The notes under the pieces were generated by a model, which saw nothing but the letters and a program-made list of their open reading frames with translations, had not been told where the DNA came from and did not search any database. Below are positions 8,303 through 16,425 of a DNA stretch of 64,000 bases, piece by piece (positions within the stretch are counted from its first letter, which is position 1; each line of letters opens with the position of its first letter). Source of the DNA: Bog-532 sp963830385. GTDB lineage: Bacteria; Actinomycetota; Actinomycetes; Streptosporangiales; Streptosporangiaceae. The stretch is from the NCBI GenBank assembly GCA_963830385.1, contig CAWHMD010000009.1, forward strand, positions 620,001-684,000, in the 5' to 3' direction. The position numbers were made by a program, and so were the translations under genes.

Positions 8303-8968
8303 GCCGCCTAATCTGCAGACGCCTCTGCCGTCCAGATAAACGACCGGGCTTGCCGATGGCTTTGATCCTCGGCCGAGAGCCACGAGGGGGTTCGGGAGAA
8401 CCTCGAACCTGGCGCCTTTGGCATACCCGATGGCCAGTCCGCAGGTGCTCCACGCTCTTGACCTTGATCTTGAATCTTCAGTTCTTAATGCTCTTAGCCA
8501 GCCAGGTCAGCGGCGTAACCGCTGTCGTGTGACCCGCTCGCGGGCCATACGAGGATGGGGGCTGCATGTGGTCCGTGTGCGGCAGCCCGACTGGCGCTAC
8601 AACTGTGCAGGTCACAGGTCACGGGCTTCGCCGCGGCGCTGATCCGCCACCAGTGCGCCTTGGCGTCGACTTCAATGTAGCGGCCGGCGATCGCCGTCCC
8701 GTCGAGGTCGAACATTTCCCTCCGGGCGAGGAGCTGTCATGAAGTTTCATCCGTCTTGGCGAGACCGGTCCACGTCCAAGAGGCACGGGCAGTCGGGGTC
8801 GGCGGGGTGAGCTTCCGGAACGCCCGCCCGGAGCAACCCACTGGGCGTGGCGAGGTGTCCCGCATCACGAACGGCAGCGGGTCGCAAGCGCATCGTGTGG
8901 AAGCACGTGCATCATCCAAGAGCCTTGAGCCGGCCTCGGCGATGGCTGTGAACGAACCGGGCTTGGGC
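8303..8968. other. Gene-poor stretch, no supported gene
   Basis: Neither strand gives a reading frame with both a plausible start and recognisable protein content. Short frames around 8494-8715 (minus) and 8756-9049 (plus) lack ribosome sites and known motifs. The stretch probably holds decayed sequence and the 3' regions of the flanking genes. Confidence 0.5.
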
Positions 8969-9574
8969 TCACCTGCCGATGGCAAGGGCGAGGACGGTAT
9001 CCACCGCAGTTTCGAACGGGCGGGCACTCCGATGGACCTGGGCGAGTAGAAGCCCTCCCTGGAGCGTGGCGAGCAGAGTAGTGGCGAGGTCGTCCGGGTC
9101 GATGCCGGGCGGGAGTTTCCCGTCGGCATGAAGGGATCTGAGTGCCTCGCCGATGACGGCTGCCCACTCATCGAACCCTGCCGCGATGAGCGCTCGGGCC
9201 TCGGGGTCACTCTCGGCGAGCTGACCACCGAGCGAGCCGAGTGGGCAGCCCCCCTTTGCTTTGGTGAGCTTCGCTGCGGTGATCACCATGTCCCGCCAGG
9301 CTTCGATTCCGTTCGCGCTGCTGAGCACGTGCCCCTGGTGAGTGACGATGGTGTCGGCCTGGTAGTCGATGACCGCCTGCACGAGCTCGTTCTTGTCGGG
9401 GAAGTAGTGGTACATCTGGGAGCCGCTGACTTCCGCCGCCACCTTGACGTCTTCCAAGGTGGTGCCCGCCACCCCGCGCTCATGGATCAGGGCGGCGGCC
9501 TCCTCCACTATTCGCGCCCGGGTGCGTGCTCCCTTGGAGGTGAGCCTCGGCCGGTCACTCGTCTCGTCGACCAT
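8969..9574 (-). CDS. TetR-family repressor (LmrA/YxaF-like)
   Basis: A 201-residue regulator. The N-terminal helix-turn-helix reads TTLEDVKVAAEVSGSQMYHY, followed by FPDKNELVQAVIDYQ. The C-terminal domain with KGGCPLGSLGGQLAESDPEA is typical of the LmrA/YxaF branch, which usually represses nearby enzymes or efflux genes. It diverges from an SDR, SDR, VOC operon 97 bp away and probably controls it. An inverted GTTTG/CAAAC pair at 9600-9621 is a possible binding site. Confidence 0.9.
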   Translation of the reverse strand: MVDETSDRPRLTSKGARTRARIVEEAAALIHERGVAGTTLEDVKVAAEVSGSQMYHYFPDKNELVQAVIDYQADTIVTHQGHVLSSANGIEAWRDMVITAAKLTKAKGGCPLGSLGGQLAESDPEARALIAAGFDEWAAVIGEALRSLHADGKLPPGIDPDDLATTLLATLQGGLLLAQVHRSARPFETAVDTVLALAIGR

Positions 9575-9601
9575 GCACCAATGTTAGCAAGATTCTGAGT
9601 T

Positions 9602-9630
9602 TGACAACCCAGTACCAAACCGCCAGAGTG
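9602..9630 (+). promoter_or_regulatory. Candidate promoter of the SDR operon
   Basis: TTGACA at 9602-9607 is followed 17 bases later by CAGAGT, a weak -10. The region overlaps the GTTTG-N12-CAAAC inverted repeat. Placement between the divergent TetR and SDR genes fits a repressor-controlled promoter. Confidence 0.35.
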
Positions 9631-9671
9631 AGTCGTGCAACCCATTTTGGAGCGAGAGGACGACTCATCGC

Positions 9672-10421
9672 ATGACTGACCTAAAGGGCAAGACAGCTCT
9701 GGTAACGGGCTCGACGAGCGGGATCGGCAGGGCCACGGCCGTCGCCCTGGCCGCCCGCGGCGCTCGCGTCCTGGTAGTCGGACGCAATGAGCAACGAGCC
9801 AAAGACGTGGTCGCCGAGATCGAAGGCAGCGGCGGCAGCGCAACGTTCCGGCTCACCACGCTTAGCGACCTCGAATCGGCCCGGAACCTGGTCCAGTGGG
9901 CCACCGAGGCGGGCGACGGCCACGTCGACATCCTGATCAACAACGCCGGCGTCGCCTTGCTCGGGCCAAGCAGCGCAGCCACCGAGGCAGAGTTCGACGA
10001 GACCTTCGCGCTGAACGTCAAGGTTCCGTTCTTCCTCGTCGCGTCACTGGCGCCAGCCATGGCCGAACGCGGATGGGGTTCGATCGTCAACGTCAGCACG
10101 ATGGTCGCGAGCTTCGGACAGGCTGGCATGGCTCTGTACGGCGCCAGCCGGGCGGCTCTCGAACTGTTCACTAAGGCCTGGGCCGCCGAATACGGCGCTC
10201 GTGGCGTCCGGGTCAACGCCGTCGCCCCCGGCCCGACGCGCACCGCGATGATGGAAGCCATGCCCGACGAGATGGTGAACCAGCTCGCGGCACTGGCGCC
10301 GGCAGGCCGCGTGGCTCAGCCCGCGGAACTTGCCGCGGCGATCGTCTTCCTCGCAAGTGATGACGCCAGCTTCGTCCACGGCGTCACTCTCGCGGTCGAC
10401 GGGGGCCGGGTGGCGACGTAG
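9672..10421 (+). CDS. Short-chain dehydrogenase/reductase with altered catalytic motif
   Basis: A 249-residue classical SDR with the NAD(P) motif TGSTSGIGRA near the N-terminus, the structural NNAGVALLG and the usual C-terminal FVHGVTLAVDGG. The active-site motif is YGASR, where family members have YxxxK, so the catalytic lysine is replaced by arginine (codon CGG at 10153-10155). It may still bind cofactor; activity is uncertain. It is first in an operon with another SDR and a VOC protein. Confidence 0.9.
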   Translation: MTDLKGKTALVTGSTSGIGRATAVALAARGARVLVVGRNEQRAKDVVAEIEGSGGSATFRLTTLSDLESARNLVQWATEAGDGHVDILINNAGVALLGPSSAATEAEFDETFALNVKVPFFLVASLAPAMAERGWGSIVNVSTMVASFGQAGMALYGASRAALELFTKAWAAEYGARGVRVNAVAPGPTRTAMMEAMPDEMVNQLAALAPAGRVAQPAELAAAIVFLASDDASFVHGVTLAVDGGRVAT

Positions 10422-10556
10422 CACCAGTCGCAGCACAGCGACGTTCACCGGAGCGGCCCTGCCGGCCGGCGGCGGGATGACCGCCGTACGGGCCGCTCGC
10501 GAGACGACGCCCTCGAAGTGCCCTGGCAGGCAGGACTTACCCGATGGGAGAAGCGT

Positions 10557-11450
10557 ATGAGCAAGTCCGACGCCCAGTTCGCGGGTCGGCTGGACGGTCA
10601 GACCGTGCTAGTCACCGGCGCCAGGGGCGGTATCGGCCACGAAACCGCCCAAGGCATTGGGAATAGTGGGGCGACTGTGCTGGTGCACGCCCGCCGTGCC
10701 GACGACGCCCAACGCGCCGTCGACCTACTGGTCAACAACGGCAACGGCAACGGCCGGTACCTGCCCGTAGCAGGAGACCTAGGATCTCTGGCGGGTGTTC
10801 GGGAACTCGTCGACGCTGTTCACGAGGCAGCGCCGAAGGGACTCAACGGACTGGTCAACAACGCGGGCGCCGCGTTTTCCGGCAAGGCACTGTCACCCGA
10901 CGGGTACGAGCGGACCATCGCCATCAATCACGTCGCGCTGGCGGCGCTCACTGACGGGCTGCTCGACCTGCTCCGGAAGGGCGCTGATGATGTCGCCGCG
11001 CCCTCGCGGGTGGTCAACATGACCGCCCTGATCGAGTCGCGGGGCAAGCCGATCACCGACTGGAGCTACCCGGGTAAGTACAAGCAGATCCAGGCCTACG
11101 CCGATGCCAAACTGCTGGCCCTGATGTACACCTACGCCCAAGCTCGCCGCCATGAGGGCGACGGCCTGACGTTCAACGCAGTCAGCCCGGGCGCGGTCAA
11201 AACCAGTCTCGGCAGCAAGGCCGGCGGCCCGTTCAAAACGATTCAGGCGTTGACCAATCCATTCGCCGGGCCGCCGGAGAAGGGCTCGCGCGGCTGTGTC
11301 CGGCTGATGGCCGATCCCAGCCTCGCCACCGCCACCGGCGGCTACTACAGCTCGGCCAAGCTCAAGAGGTCATCCAAGAAGTCTCGTGACCATGACGCTC
11401 AGGACCGGGTGTACGAGCAGACCGAACGCGAACTGCGCATCCACAACTGA
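10557..11450 (+). CDS. Short-chain dehydrogenase/reductase (retinol-dehydrogenase-like)
   Basis: A 297-residue SDR starting at ATG after GGGAGAAG; a longer reading upstream adds no family sequence. TGARGGIGHETAQ binds the cofactor, NNAGAAFSG follows, and the catalytic YADAK is intact. The C-terminal extension (SSAKLKRSSKKSRDHDAQDR) resembles the longer SDRs of the WWOX/retinol dehydrogenase group. It lies 135 bp after the first SDR and before a VOC gene. The substrate is unknown. Confidence 0.88.
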   Translation: MSKSDAQFAGRLDGQTVLVTGARGGIGHETAQGIGNSGATVLVHARRADDAQRAVDLLVNNGNGNGRYLPVAGDLGSLAGVRELVDAVHEAAPKGLNGLVNNAGAAFSGKALSPDGYERTIAINHVALAALTDGLLDLLRKGADDVAAPSRVVNMTALIESRGKPITDWSYPGKYKQIQAYADAKLLALMYTYAQARRHEGDGLTFNAVSPGAVKTSLGSKAGGPFKTIQALTNPFAGPPEKGSRGCVRLMADPSLATATGGYYSSAKLKRSSKKSRDHDAQDRVYEQTERELRIHN

Positions 11451-11528
11451 AGCGGCCCCAGCCGGCTATCGCCAGCACAGCCGGTGCGGCAACGCTCGCG
11501 CCCTCATCAACTCGAAAGGACCAAACCC

Positions 11529-11933
11529 ATGGCAGATTTCCCCGCACCCACCGAGGGCATAGTCCTCACCCAATTCATCGTCGCAAACGATGTCGCCCGC
11601 TCACGAGCCTTCTACACCGACGTGCTCGGCGGCGAGGCAATTATGGACGGTGAGCCCTCAATCGTCGCACTCGCTAACAGCTGGATCATCATCAACACCG
11701 GCGGTGGCCCGACTGACGACAAGCCGTCCGTCGTGCTCCAGGCCCCGACTGATCCAGACCGGGTGAGCGCGTTCCTCAACATCCGAGTGGCCGACATCGC
11801 TGCCGTCTACGCCGACTGGTCGGCGAAAGGCGGGCACTTCCTCACCGAGCCCATCGACCGCGGCGCAGAGATTCGCTGCTACCTGCGCGACCCCGACGGC
11901 CACCTGATCGAGGTCGGCCAGAGCCAACGCTGA
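11529..11933 (+). CDS. VOC/glyoxalase-fold protein
   Basis: A 134-residue vicinal-oxygen-chelate protein. The start ATG follows GAAAGGA. The first beta-alpha-beta unit begins LTQFIVANDVARSRAFYTDVL, and the second ends CYLRDPDGHLIEVGQS, where the Glu is the usual metal ligand. It may be a dioxygenase, isomerase or resistance protein; the fold alone does not decide. It is third in the TetR-controlled SDR operon. Confidence 0.85.
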   Translation: MADFPAPTEGIVLTQFIVANDVARSRAFYTDVLGGEAIMDGEPSIVALANSWIIINTGGGPTDDKPSVVLQAPTDPDRVSAFLNIRVADIAAVYADWSAKGGHFLTEPIDRGAEIRCYLRDPDGHLIEVGQSQR

Positions 11934-12033
11934 CCGGGCGGCGGCCTCTCCTGCACCTCCCGGCCGCCCACTTCGGGGGCCTTTCAAACGACCACCTGTC
12001 AACCTTCTGGAGGAGCGCGTGAGCGAACGGGAC

Positions 12034-12150
12034 TGACCCCGTCTTAGTTGACTCCGGGGTTGAGTGGTCCAGGCGGCGTGTGCGGCCTGATCAGATTGCC
12101 TCGTATTCGATGGGTGTCAGGCGGCCGAGCCGGCGCTGGCGTCGCCGCCG
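12034..12150 (-). mobile_element. IS3-family transposase remnant (3' end)
   Basis: On the minus strand the last codons before a TGA at 12093-12091 read RRRRQRRLGRLTPIEYEAI. This is the classic C-terminus of IS3-group OrfB integrases (RRHSALGYLSPxEYE). The sequence after the stop, up to TGACCCC at 12034 on the plus strand, looks like the element's end. The rest of the element is gone. Next to it a GGAGGA site at 12009-12014 and GTG at 12019 open a frame that stops after five codons at the junction, suggesting that the insertion cut off a gene. Confidence 0.65.
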
Positions 12151-12206
12151 GCGCTAGGTCCGCTCGGTTGTTGTTCCTTCCGTGCCGGTTGACGCGACCG
12201 GGGACG

Positions 12207-12536
12207 AGTGCGGCGGCGCTCGACCCCGACGGTGCCCGGGTATTCCTGCTGGCGCTGGCCACCGGCCCCGCGCAGGGTCACGCCCCGGACCTGGCCGGAC
12301 CCGAGGTCCATCCGCTGGCGACCCAGGTCCGCCAGGTCATGCGGGCGCTCGGCCGCCGCGGGCTGGTCGTCCCGGTCCGCCCGCCGGGCCGGACCGGGAC
12401 GCGGCTCGCCCACGGCGCGCTGCTGCCCACAGGTCCGGGCCCCCGCGGCGACCAGACCTTTGGCCAGTGGCTGGCCGAGTACGCACAATCCCGCCGGCTA
12501 GCCGAGGGCGTCGGAGAGGCCAGCCGCCAGCCGTGA
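12207..12536 (+). pseudogene. C-terminal fragment of an unknown protein
   Basis: The frame has strong G/C third positions and reads LDPDGARVFLLALATGPAQG through GDQTFGQWLAEYAQSRRLAE to a TGA at 12536. No plausible start is seen after the IS3 remnant, so the N-terminus appears lost. No family was recognised. Its end overlaps the end of the convergent DUF899 gene by 39 bases. Confidence 0.4.
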
Positions 12537-13223
12537 CCACTGGGCGGTGGGCCGGCCGTCGGTGCGGAACTGGTCGCCGTCGGTCCGGTAGCGCCGCGGC
12601 CAGCCTTCGGGGGAGTCCTCCCAGATCTCCTGGCGGCCGTAGACGGTCATGTCGAGGAGCGGGTAGACCGGCGCCATGGCCTCGGCTCCCCGGCCGCTGG
12701 TCCAGTACGTCTCGAACACCCGGTCCCCGTCCCGCAGGTAGCACACCTGCATGCCGAACCAGCGCCCGGCCAGCAGGGCGTCGCCGGAGTCGCGGGCCGA
12801 GTACCACGGCACGTCCCAGCCCATGAAGTCGCGGTAGGCCACGCTCTCGGCGTAGGGGCCCTGGCAGAACGTGGCGTAGGTGACGTCGCGGGAGTGAAAG
12901 TAGGAGAGCTCCCGGACCTGCCCGTTGAAGAACGTGCACCCCTCGCACTGGCCGTCGGCGGGCTTCCCGTCGTGCCACATGTGGAAGTACACCAGTAGCT
13001 GCCGCCGGCCCTCGAACACCTGGCGCAGCGGCACCGGGCCCTCCGGCCCGGTCAGCGGGATGTCCCCGTCGACCTCGACCATGGGCAGCCGCCGCCGGGC
13101 GGCCGCGATCGCGTCCCCCTCATGCGTGTGGGCCTTCTCGCGTACCTGCAGTTCGTCCAGTTGAGCCTGCCAGCTGGCCCGGTCGGTCACGGCCGGCGCC
13201 GCCAGGGGGGTCTGCTCGCTCAT
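12498..13223 (-). CDS. DUF899 thioredoxin-like protein
   Basis: A 241-residue member of the DUF899 family of predicted thioredoxin-fold proteins. Typical parts are RRRLPMVEVDG near residue 45, LLVYFHMW, the paired cysteines in GQCEGCTFFNGQ, and YPLLDMTVYGRQE near the end. The CxxC-like GQCEGC could be redox active. The biochemical role of the family is not established. The ATG follows GGGAGAGG. It is a stand-alone gene. Confidence 0.88.
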   Translation of the reverse strand: MSEQTPLAAPAVTDRASWQAQLDELQVREKAHTHEGDAIAAARRRLPMVEVDGDIPLTGPEGPVPLRQVFEGRRQLLVYFHMWHDGKPADGQCEGCTFFNGQVRELSYFHSRDVTYATFCQGPYAESVAYRDFMGWDVPWYSARDSGDALLAGRWFGMQVCYLRDGDRVFETYWTSGRGAEAMAPVYPLLDMTVYGRQEIWEDSPEGWPRRYRTDGDQFRTDGRPTAQWSRLAAGLSDALG

Positions 13224-13284
13224 ACCTCTCCCGTTGCCTTGGGTCTGTTCCGTGTGATCGGTAGACGGCAGGCACCGGGGAAAG

Positions 13285-13785
13285 TCATCGCCCGCCGGCG
13301 AGCGCCTTCTCGAACCAGTGGTGGGCGTAGGCCTCGTCGTTGAACGCGGGCACCTCCCGGTAGCCCGCCGCCCGGTACAGGGCGATGGCCTCGGCCAGGT
13401 TCCGGTTGGTCTCCAGCCGCACCCGGCCCGCGCCGTGCAGGGCAGCCTGGGCTTCCAGCTCGGCCAGCAGCCGCCGCCCGAGACCGAGGCCGCGGACCGC
13501 GGGGGAGACCCACATCCGTTTGACCTCGACGATGTCGTCGTCCGGGTGGAACTTGAGCGCCCCGCAGCCGGCCGGGTCCCCGTCCACGGTGGCGACCAGC
13601 AGCAGTCCGGCCGGCGGGGTCAGGTCCGCGTCGTCGGCCGGGATGCTCAGGGCCGGGTCGAAGCCGGCGTCGAACCGGTGCCCCAGCTCGGCGAAGTACG
13701 CCTGCAGGCAGTGGCGGGCACCGGGATCGCGAGGATCGGTGACCGCGATGCGGACGGCCGGAGTCTGGCCGCTGGCCCGTTCCAT
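13285..13785 (-). CDS. GNAT-family N-acetyltransferase
   Basis: A 166-residue GCN5-related acetyltransferase. The acetyl-CoA loop is VRGLGLGRRLLAELE, preceded by the beta strand VKRMWVSP and followed by RLETNRNLAEAIALYRAAGY. The acceptor substrate cannot be told from sequence. It precedes DUF899 on the same strand with 61 bp between them, so co-transcription is possible. Confidence 0.9.
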   Translation of the reverse strand: MERASGQTPAVRIAVTDPRDPGARHCLQAYFAELGHRFDAGFDPALSIPADDADLTPPAGLLLVATVDGDPAGCGALKFHPDDDIVEVKRMWVSPAVRGLGLGRRLLAELEAQAALHGAGRVRLETNRNLAEAIALYRAAGYREVPAFNDEAYAHHWFEKALAGGR

Positions 13786-13831
13786 GCGGCGACTCTAGTC
13801 AGCGTTCGGCGGCCTTCGTACGCTGAGCGGC

Positions 13832-14515
13832 GTGAGCCGCAGTGCCAAGACGATGGTCGCGGTCCTGCTGATCATGGCGGTGGCCGTGATCGCCGCCGGC
13901 GTGCAGAAGGCGGTACAGAAGGCTTCGGCCCGCGCCTCCGCACGCTCCGTCTCAGCCACCAAGGCCACACCGACAGCGCCAGCCACGCCAGTCACTCCAG
14001 TCACACCAGCCACATCAGTCACTCCAACCACACCGAAAATATCAGCCACAACAGCATCACCAGACACGCCAGCCACCCCCGCTGCTCCCAGCGGCAGCCG
14101 CTACACCAACCCGCGGTTCGGCTTCTCGTTCAACGTCCCGGCCGGTTACCGGGCCGGGACCCCGCCCACCGACGGCGACGGCCTCATTTTCACCAGCCCG
14201 GCCAGGACCGCCACCGTCTCGGCCTACGGCGGCAACAACGCGCTCAGCCGGTCCCCAGCCCAGGAAATGGCCGCCGTGGTCAAGACGTACCAGTCCGCCC
14301 GGGACACCATCACGTACCGCTTTTTCAAAGATGATGTAATCGCGGTGTCCGGGACGACCCCGCACGGCATGGTGTTCTACCAGCGAGAGGTGATCTATCC
14401 GGCCGTCATCTACACCCTGTTGTGGAGCTATCCGGCGGCCGGCCAGACCCGGTACGACGCCCTGGTCACGCAGACCGTGGACTCGTTCGTCCCGGGTCCT
14501 GCCCACGGCGGCTGA
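13832..14515 (+). CDS. Membrane-anchored or secreted protein with Thr/Pro linker
   Basis: A 227-residue protein starting at GTG. An N-terminal hydrophobic helix (MVAVLLIMAVAVIAAGV) acts as a signal or anchor. A linker of about 55 residues rich in Thr, Pro, Ala and Ser (repeats such as PATPVTPVTPATSVTPTTP) follows. The C-terminal domain starts RYTNPRFGFSFNVPAGYRAG and ends RYDALVTQTVDSFVPG, a pattern seen in extracytoplasmic PsbP-like/DUF1795-type domains. The linker codes as short DNA repeats. Function unknown. Confidence 0.7.
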   Translation: MSRSAKTMVAVLLIMAVAVIAAGVQKAVQKASARASARSVSATKATPTAPATPVTPVTPATSVTPTTPKISATTASPDTPATPAAPSGSRYTNPRFGFSFNVPAGYRAGTPPTDGDGLIFTSPARTATVSAYGGNNALSRSPAQEMAAVVKTYQSARDTITYRFFKDDVIAVSGTTPHGMVFYQREVIYPAVIYTLLWSYPAAGQTRYDALVTQTVDSFVPGPAHGG

Positions 14516-14534
14516 CCTGTGAGGAAAGGCAGTG

Positions 14535-15509
14535 ATGAACGACCCTGGCGGTACCCGTGTCGCGGTCTACATCGACTTCGACAACATCGTCATCTCGCGG
14601 TACGACCAGGTCCACGGCCGGAACCAGTTCCAGCGGGACAAGGTGCGCGGGTTCAGCCCGGCCGACCGGTCGGCCGATCCCGAGATCGCCGACAAGCTCC
14701 GGCGGGCCACGGTCGACGTCGGCGCGGTCATCGACTTCGCCTCGTCGTTCGGCACGCTGGTGCTGACCCGCGCCTACGCGGACTGGTCGGCGCCGGTCAA
14801 CGCCGACTACCGCGGGCAGCTGGTGAGCCGGGCGGTCGACCTGGTGCAGTTGTTCCCGGCCGCCGCCTACGCCAAGAACGGCGCCGACATCCGGCTGGCC
14901 GTCGACGCGGTCGAGGACATGTTCCGGCTGCCCGACCTGACCCACGTGGTCATCGTGGCCGGGGACTCCGACTACATCGCGCTCGCCCAGCGCTGCCGGC
15001 GGCTGGGCCGGTACGTGGTGGGGGTGGGAGTCGCCGGTTCGACCAGCCGGTCGCTGGCCGCCGCCTGCGACGAGCTGGTGACCTACGACGCGCTGCCCGG
15101 CATCAGCCCGGCCGACGAACCGGCCGCACCCGAGCCGGTCGCCAGCACGACCCGGACGCGCACCTCGCGGCGGTCCAGGCGGCCACCGGCCGAGGCGCCC
15201 GACGACATCGCCGCCGGGACTGACAGCGAGCCCGAGCCCGACGAGGCCGACGCGGAGGACCCGCAGCTGGTGGCGACCCGGCTGCTGGAACGGGCGCTGC
15301 GCCTCGGCCAGGAAAAGGACGACGCGGACTGGCTGCACAGCTCGGCCGTGAAGAGCCAGATGCGGCGGATGGACCCGTCGTTCAGTGAAAGGGCGCTGGG
15401 CTACCGCTCGTTCTCGGACTTCGTGAAGTCACGCGAATCGGTCGCCGAGCTCGACGACACCAGCACCGCCCGGCTGGTCCGGCTCAACCCGGCCCGGACC
15501 GAGCGGTAG
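14535..15509 (+). CDS. NYN-domain protein with C-terminal OST-HTH/LOTUS domain
   Basis: A 324-residue protein. The N-terminal NYN (PIN-like nuclease) domain has the acidic residues VAVYIDFDNIV, KNGADIRLAVDAVEDMF and VVIVAGDSDYIALAQR, which would hold a metal. A Pro/Arg linker of about 60 residues leads to a C-terminal OST-HTH-type domain (DWLHSSAVKSQMRRMDPSFS, ALGYRSFSDFVKS). LabA-like NYN proteins with LOTUS domains are thought to act on RNA. GTG at 14532 is an alternative start. Its end overlaps the convergent kinase gene by 26 bases. Confidence 0.88.
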   Translation: MNDPGGTRVAVYIDFDNIVISRYDQVHGRNQFQRDKVRGFSPADRSADPEIADKLRRATVDVGAVIDFASSFGTLVLTRAYADWSAPVNADYRGQLVSRAVDLVQLFPAAAYAKNGADIRLAVDAVEDMFRLPDLTHVVIVAGDSDYIALAQRCRRLGRYVVGVGVAGSTSRSLAAACDELVTYDALPGISPADEPAAPEPVASTTRTRTSRRSRRPPAEAPDDIAAGTDSEPEPDEADAEDPQLVATRLLERALRLGQEKDDADWLHSSAVKSQMRRMDPSFSERALGYRSFSDFVKSRESVAELDDTSTARLVRLNPARTER

Positions 15510-16425
15510 CGGCCAGGACCCGGTCCAGCGTGCGGCGGCCCAGCGCCGCCATCGGCGGGTTCGTGTCCCGGTAGTACCAGACCAGGCCCATAGCCTGCTG
15601 GAACGCCCACGCCTGGCCGCGCGCCCACTCCTGGTCGCCGCTGTTTTGGCTGGCACTGGCCAGAGCTTCGCGGAACGCCTCCCGCGGCTCGTCGGCCAGC
15701 AGGTGCCAGGCCGCCACCAGGTCCAGCGCCGGGTCGGCCGGCCCCAGCCCGCCCACGTCGAGCACCCCCGCCAGCCGCGCCCCGTCACCTTCGCCCGAGA
15801 CCAGGACGTTGCCGGGGATCAGGTCCTGGTGGCTCATCACGTCCGGCTCCGGTCCGCGCGGCAGCTCCCGCATCACCGACCACAGCGCGCGCAGCCGCGG
15901 CACGTCCAGCAGCCCCTCGCTGCGGTCGAAACAGGTCGACATCCACTGGTCGTGTGACCGCAGCTCACCGCCCCGGCCCGACCCGTGGAAGACGCGCCCG
16001 CCGGTGGCGATGCCACGGACCCCGGCGATGAACTCGGCCAGGTCACCGGCGAACGGCACCGACCCGGACGGGTCCGCCGTGGTCGCGGTGACCCCGGCCA
16101 GCCAGGTCTGGACCGACCACGGCAGCGGGTATCCGGCGCCCGGCTCGCCCAGCGCCACCGGCTCCGGGGTGGCGAACCGCGTCCGCCCGGCCAGCTCGCG
16201 CCCGGCCGCCACCTCGGCCTCCAGCTCGGCCCGGACCTTCTGTTGCTCGGCCGCCACCAGCGGGAACCGCGCCGCCAGCCGACCGCCGATCCGGAAGATC
16301 GCGTTGACCGTCCCCGGCGAGGGCACCGCCCGCACCGTCAGCCCCCGCCAGGCCGGAAACTGTTCGGCCACCAGCGTCCGCACGGTGGCGACCGGTACCG
16401 CCAGCTGCCCGTCGTGCATGGTCAC
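15484..16425 (-). CDS. Aminoglycoside-phosphotransferase-family kinase
   Basis: A 313-residue APH/choline-kinase-fold protein. The catalytic loop MSHQDLIPGNVLV keeps HxDxxxxN, and the metal-binding segment GVLDVGGLGPADPALDL has Asp in place. A Gly/Ala-rich N-lobe contains RLAARFPLVA with the likely ATP-binding region. Such proteins phosphorylate small hydroxyl compounds or antibiotics; the substrate is not clear. The GTG start overlaps the PucR stop as GTGA, so the two are coupled. Confidence 0.85.
   Translation of the reverse strand: MTMHDGQLAVPVATVRTLVAEQFPAWRGLTVRAVPSPGTVNAIFRIGGRLAARFPLVAAEQQKVRAELEAEVAAGRELAGRTRFATPEPVALGEPGAGYPLPWSVQTWLAGVTATTADPSGSVPFAGDLAEFIAGVRGIATGGRVFHGSGRGGELRSHDQWMSTCFDRSEGLLDVPRLRALWSVMRELPRGPEPDVMSHQDLIPGNVLVSGEGDGARLAGVLDVGGLGPADPALDLVAAWHLLADEPREAFREALASASQNSGDQEWARGQAWAFQQAMGLVWYYRDTNPPMAALGRRTLDRVLAATARSGPG

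Noticed and set aside
8350..8715. Small frames in the 8.3-8.9 kb spacer (for example 8494-8715 minus)
   Set aside because: No ribosome sites, no known motif and no steady third-position bias.
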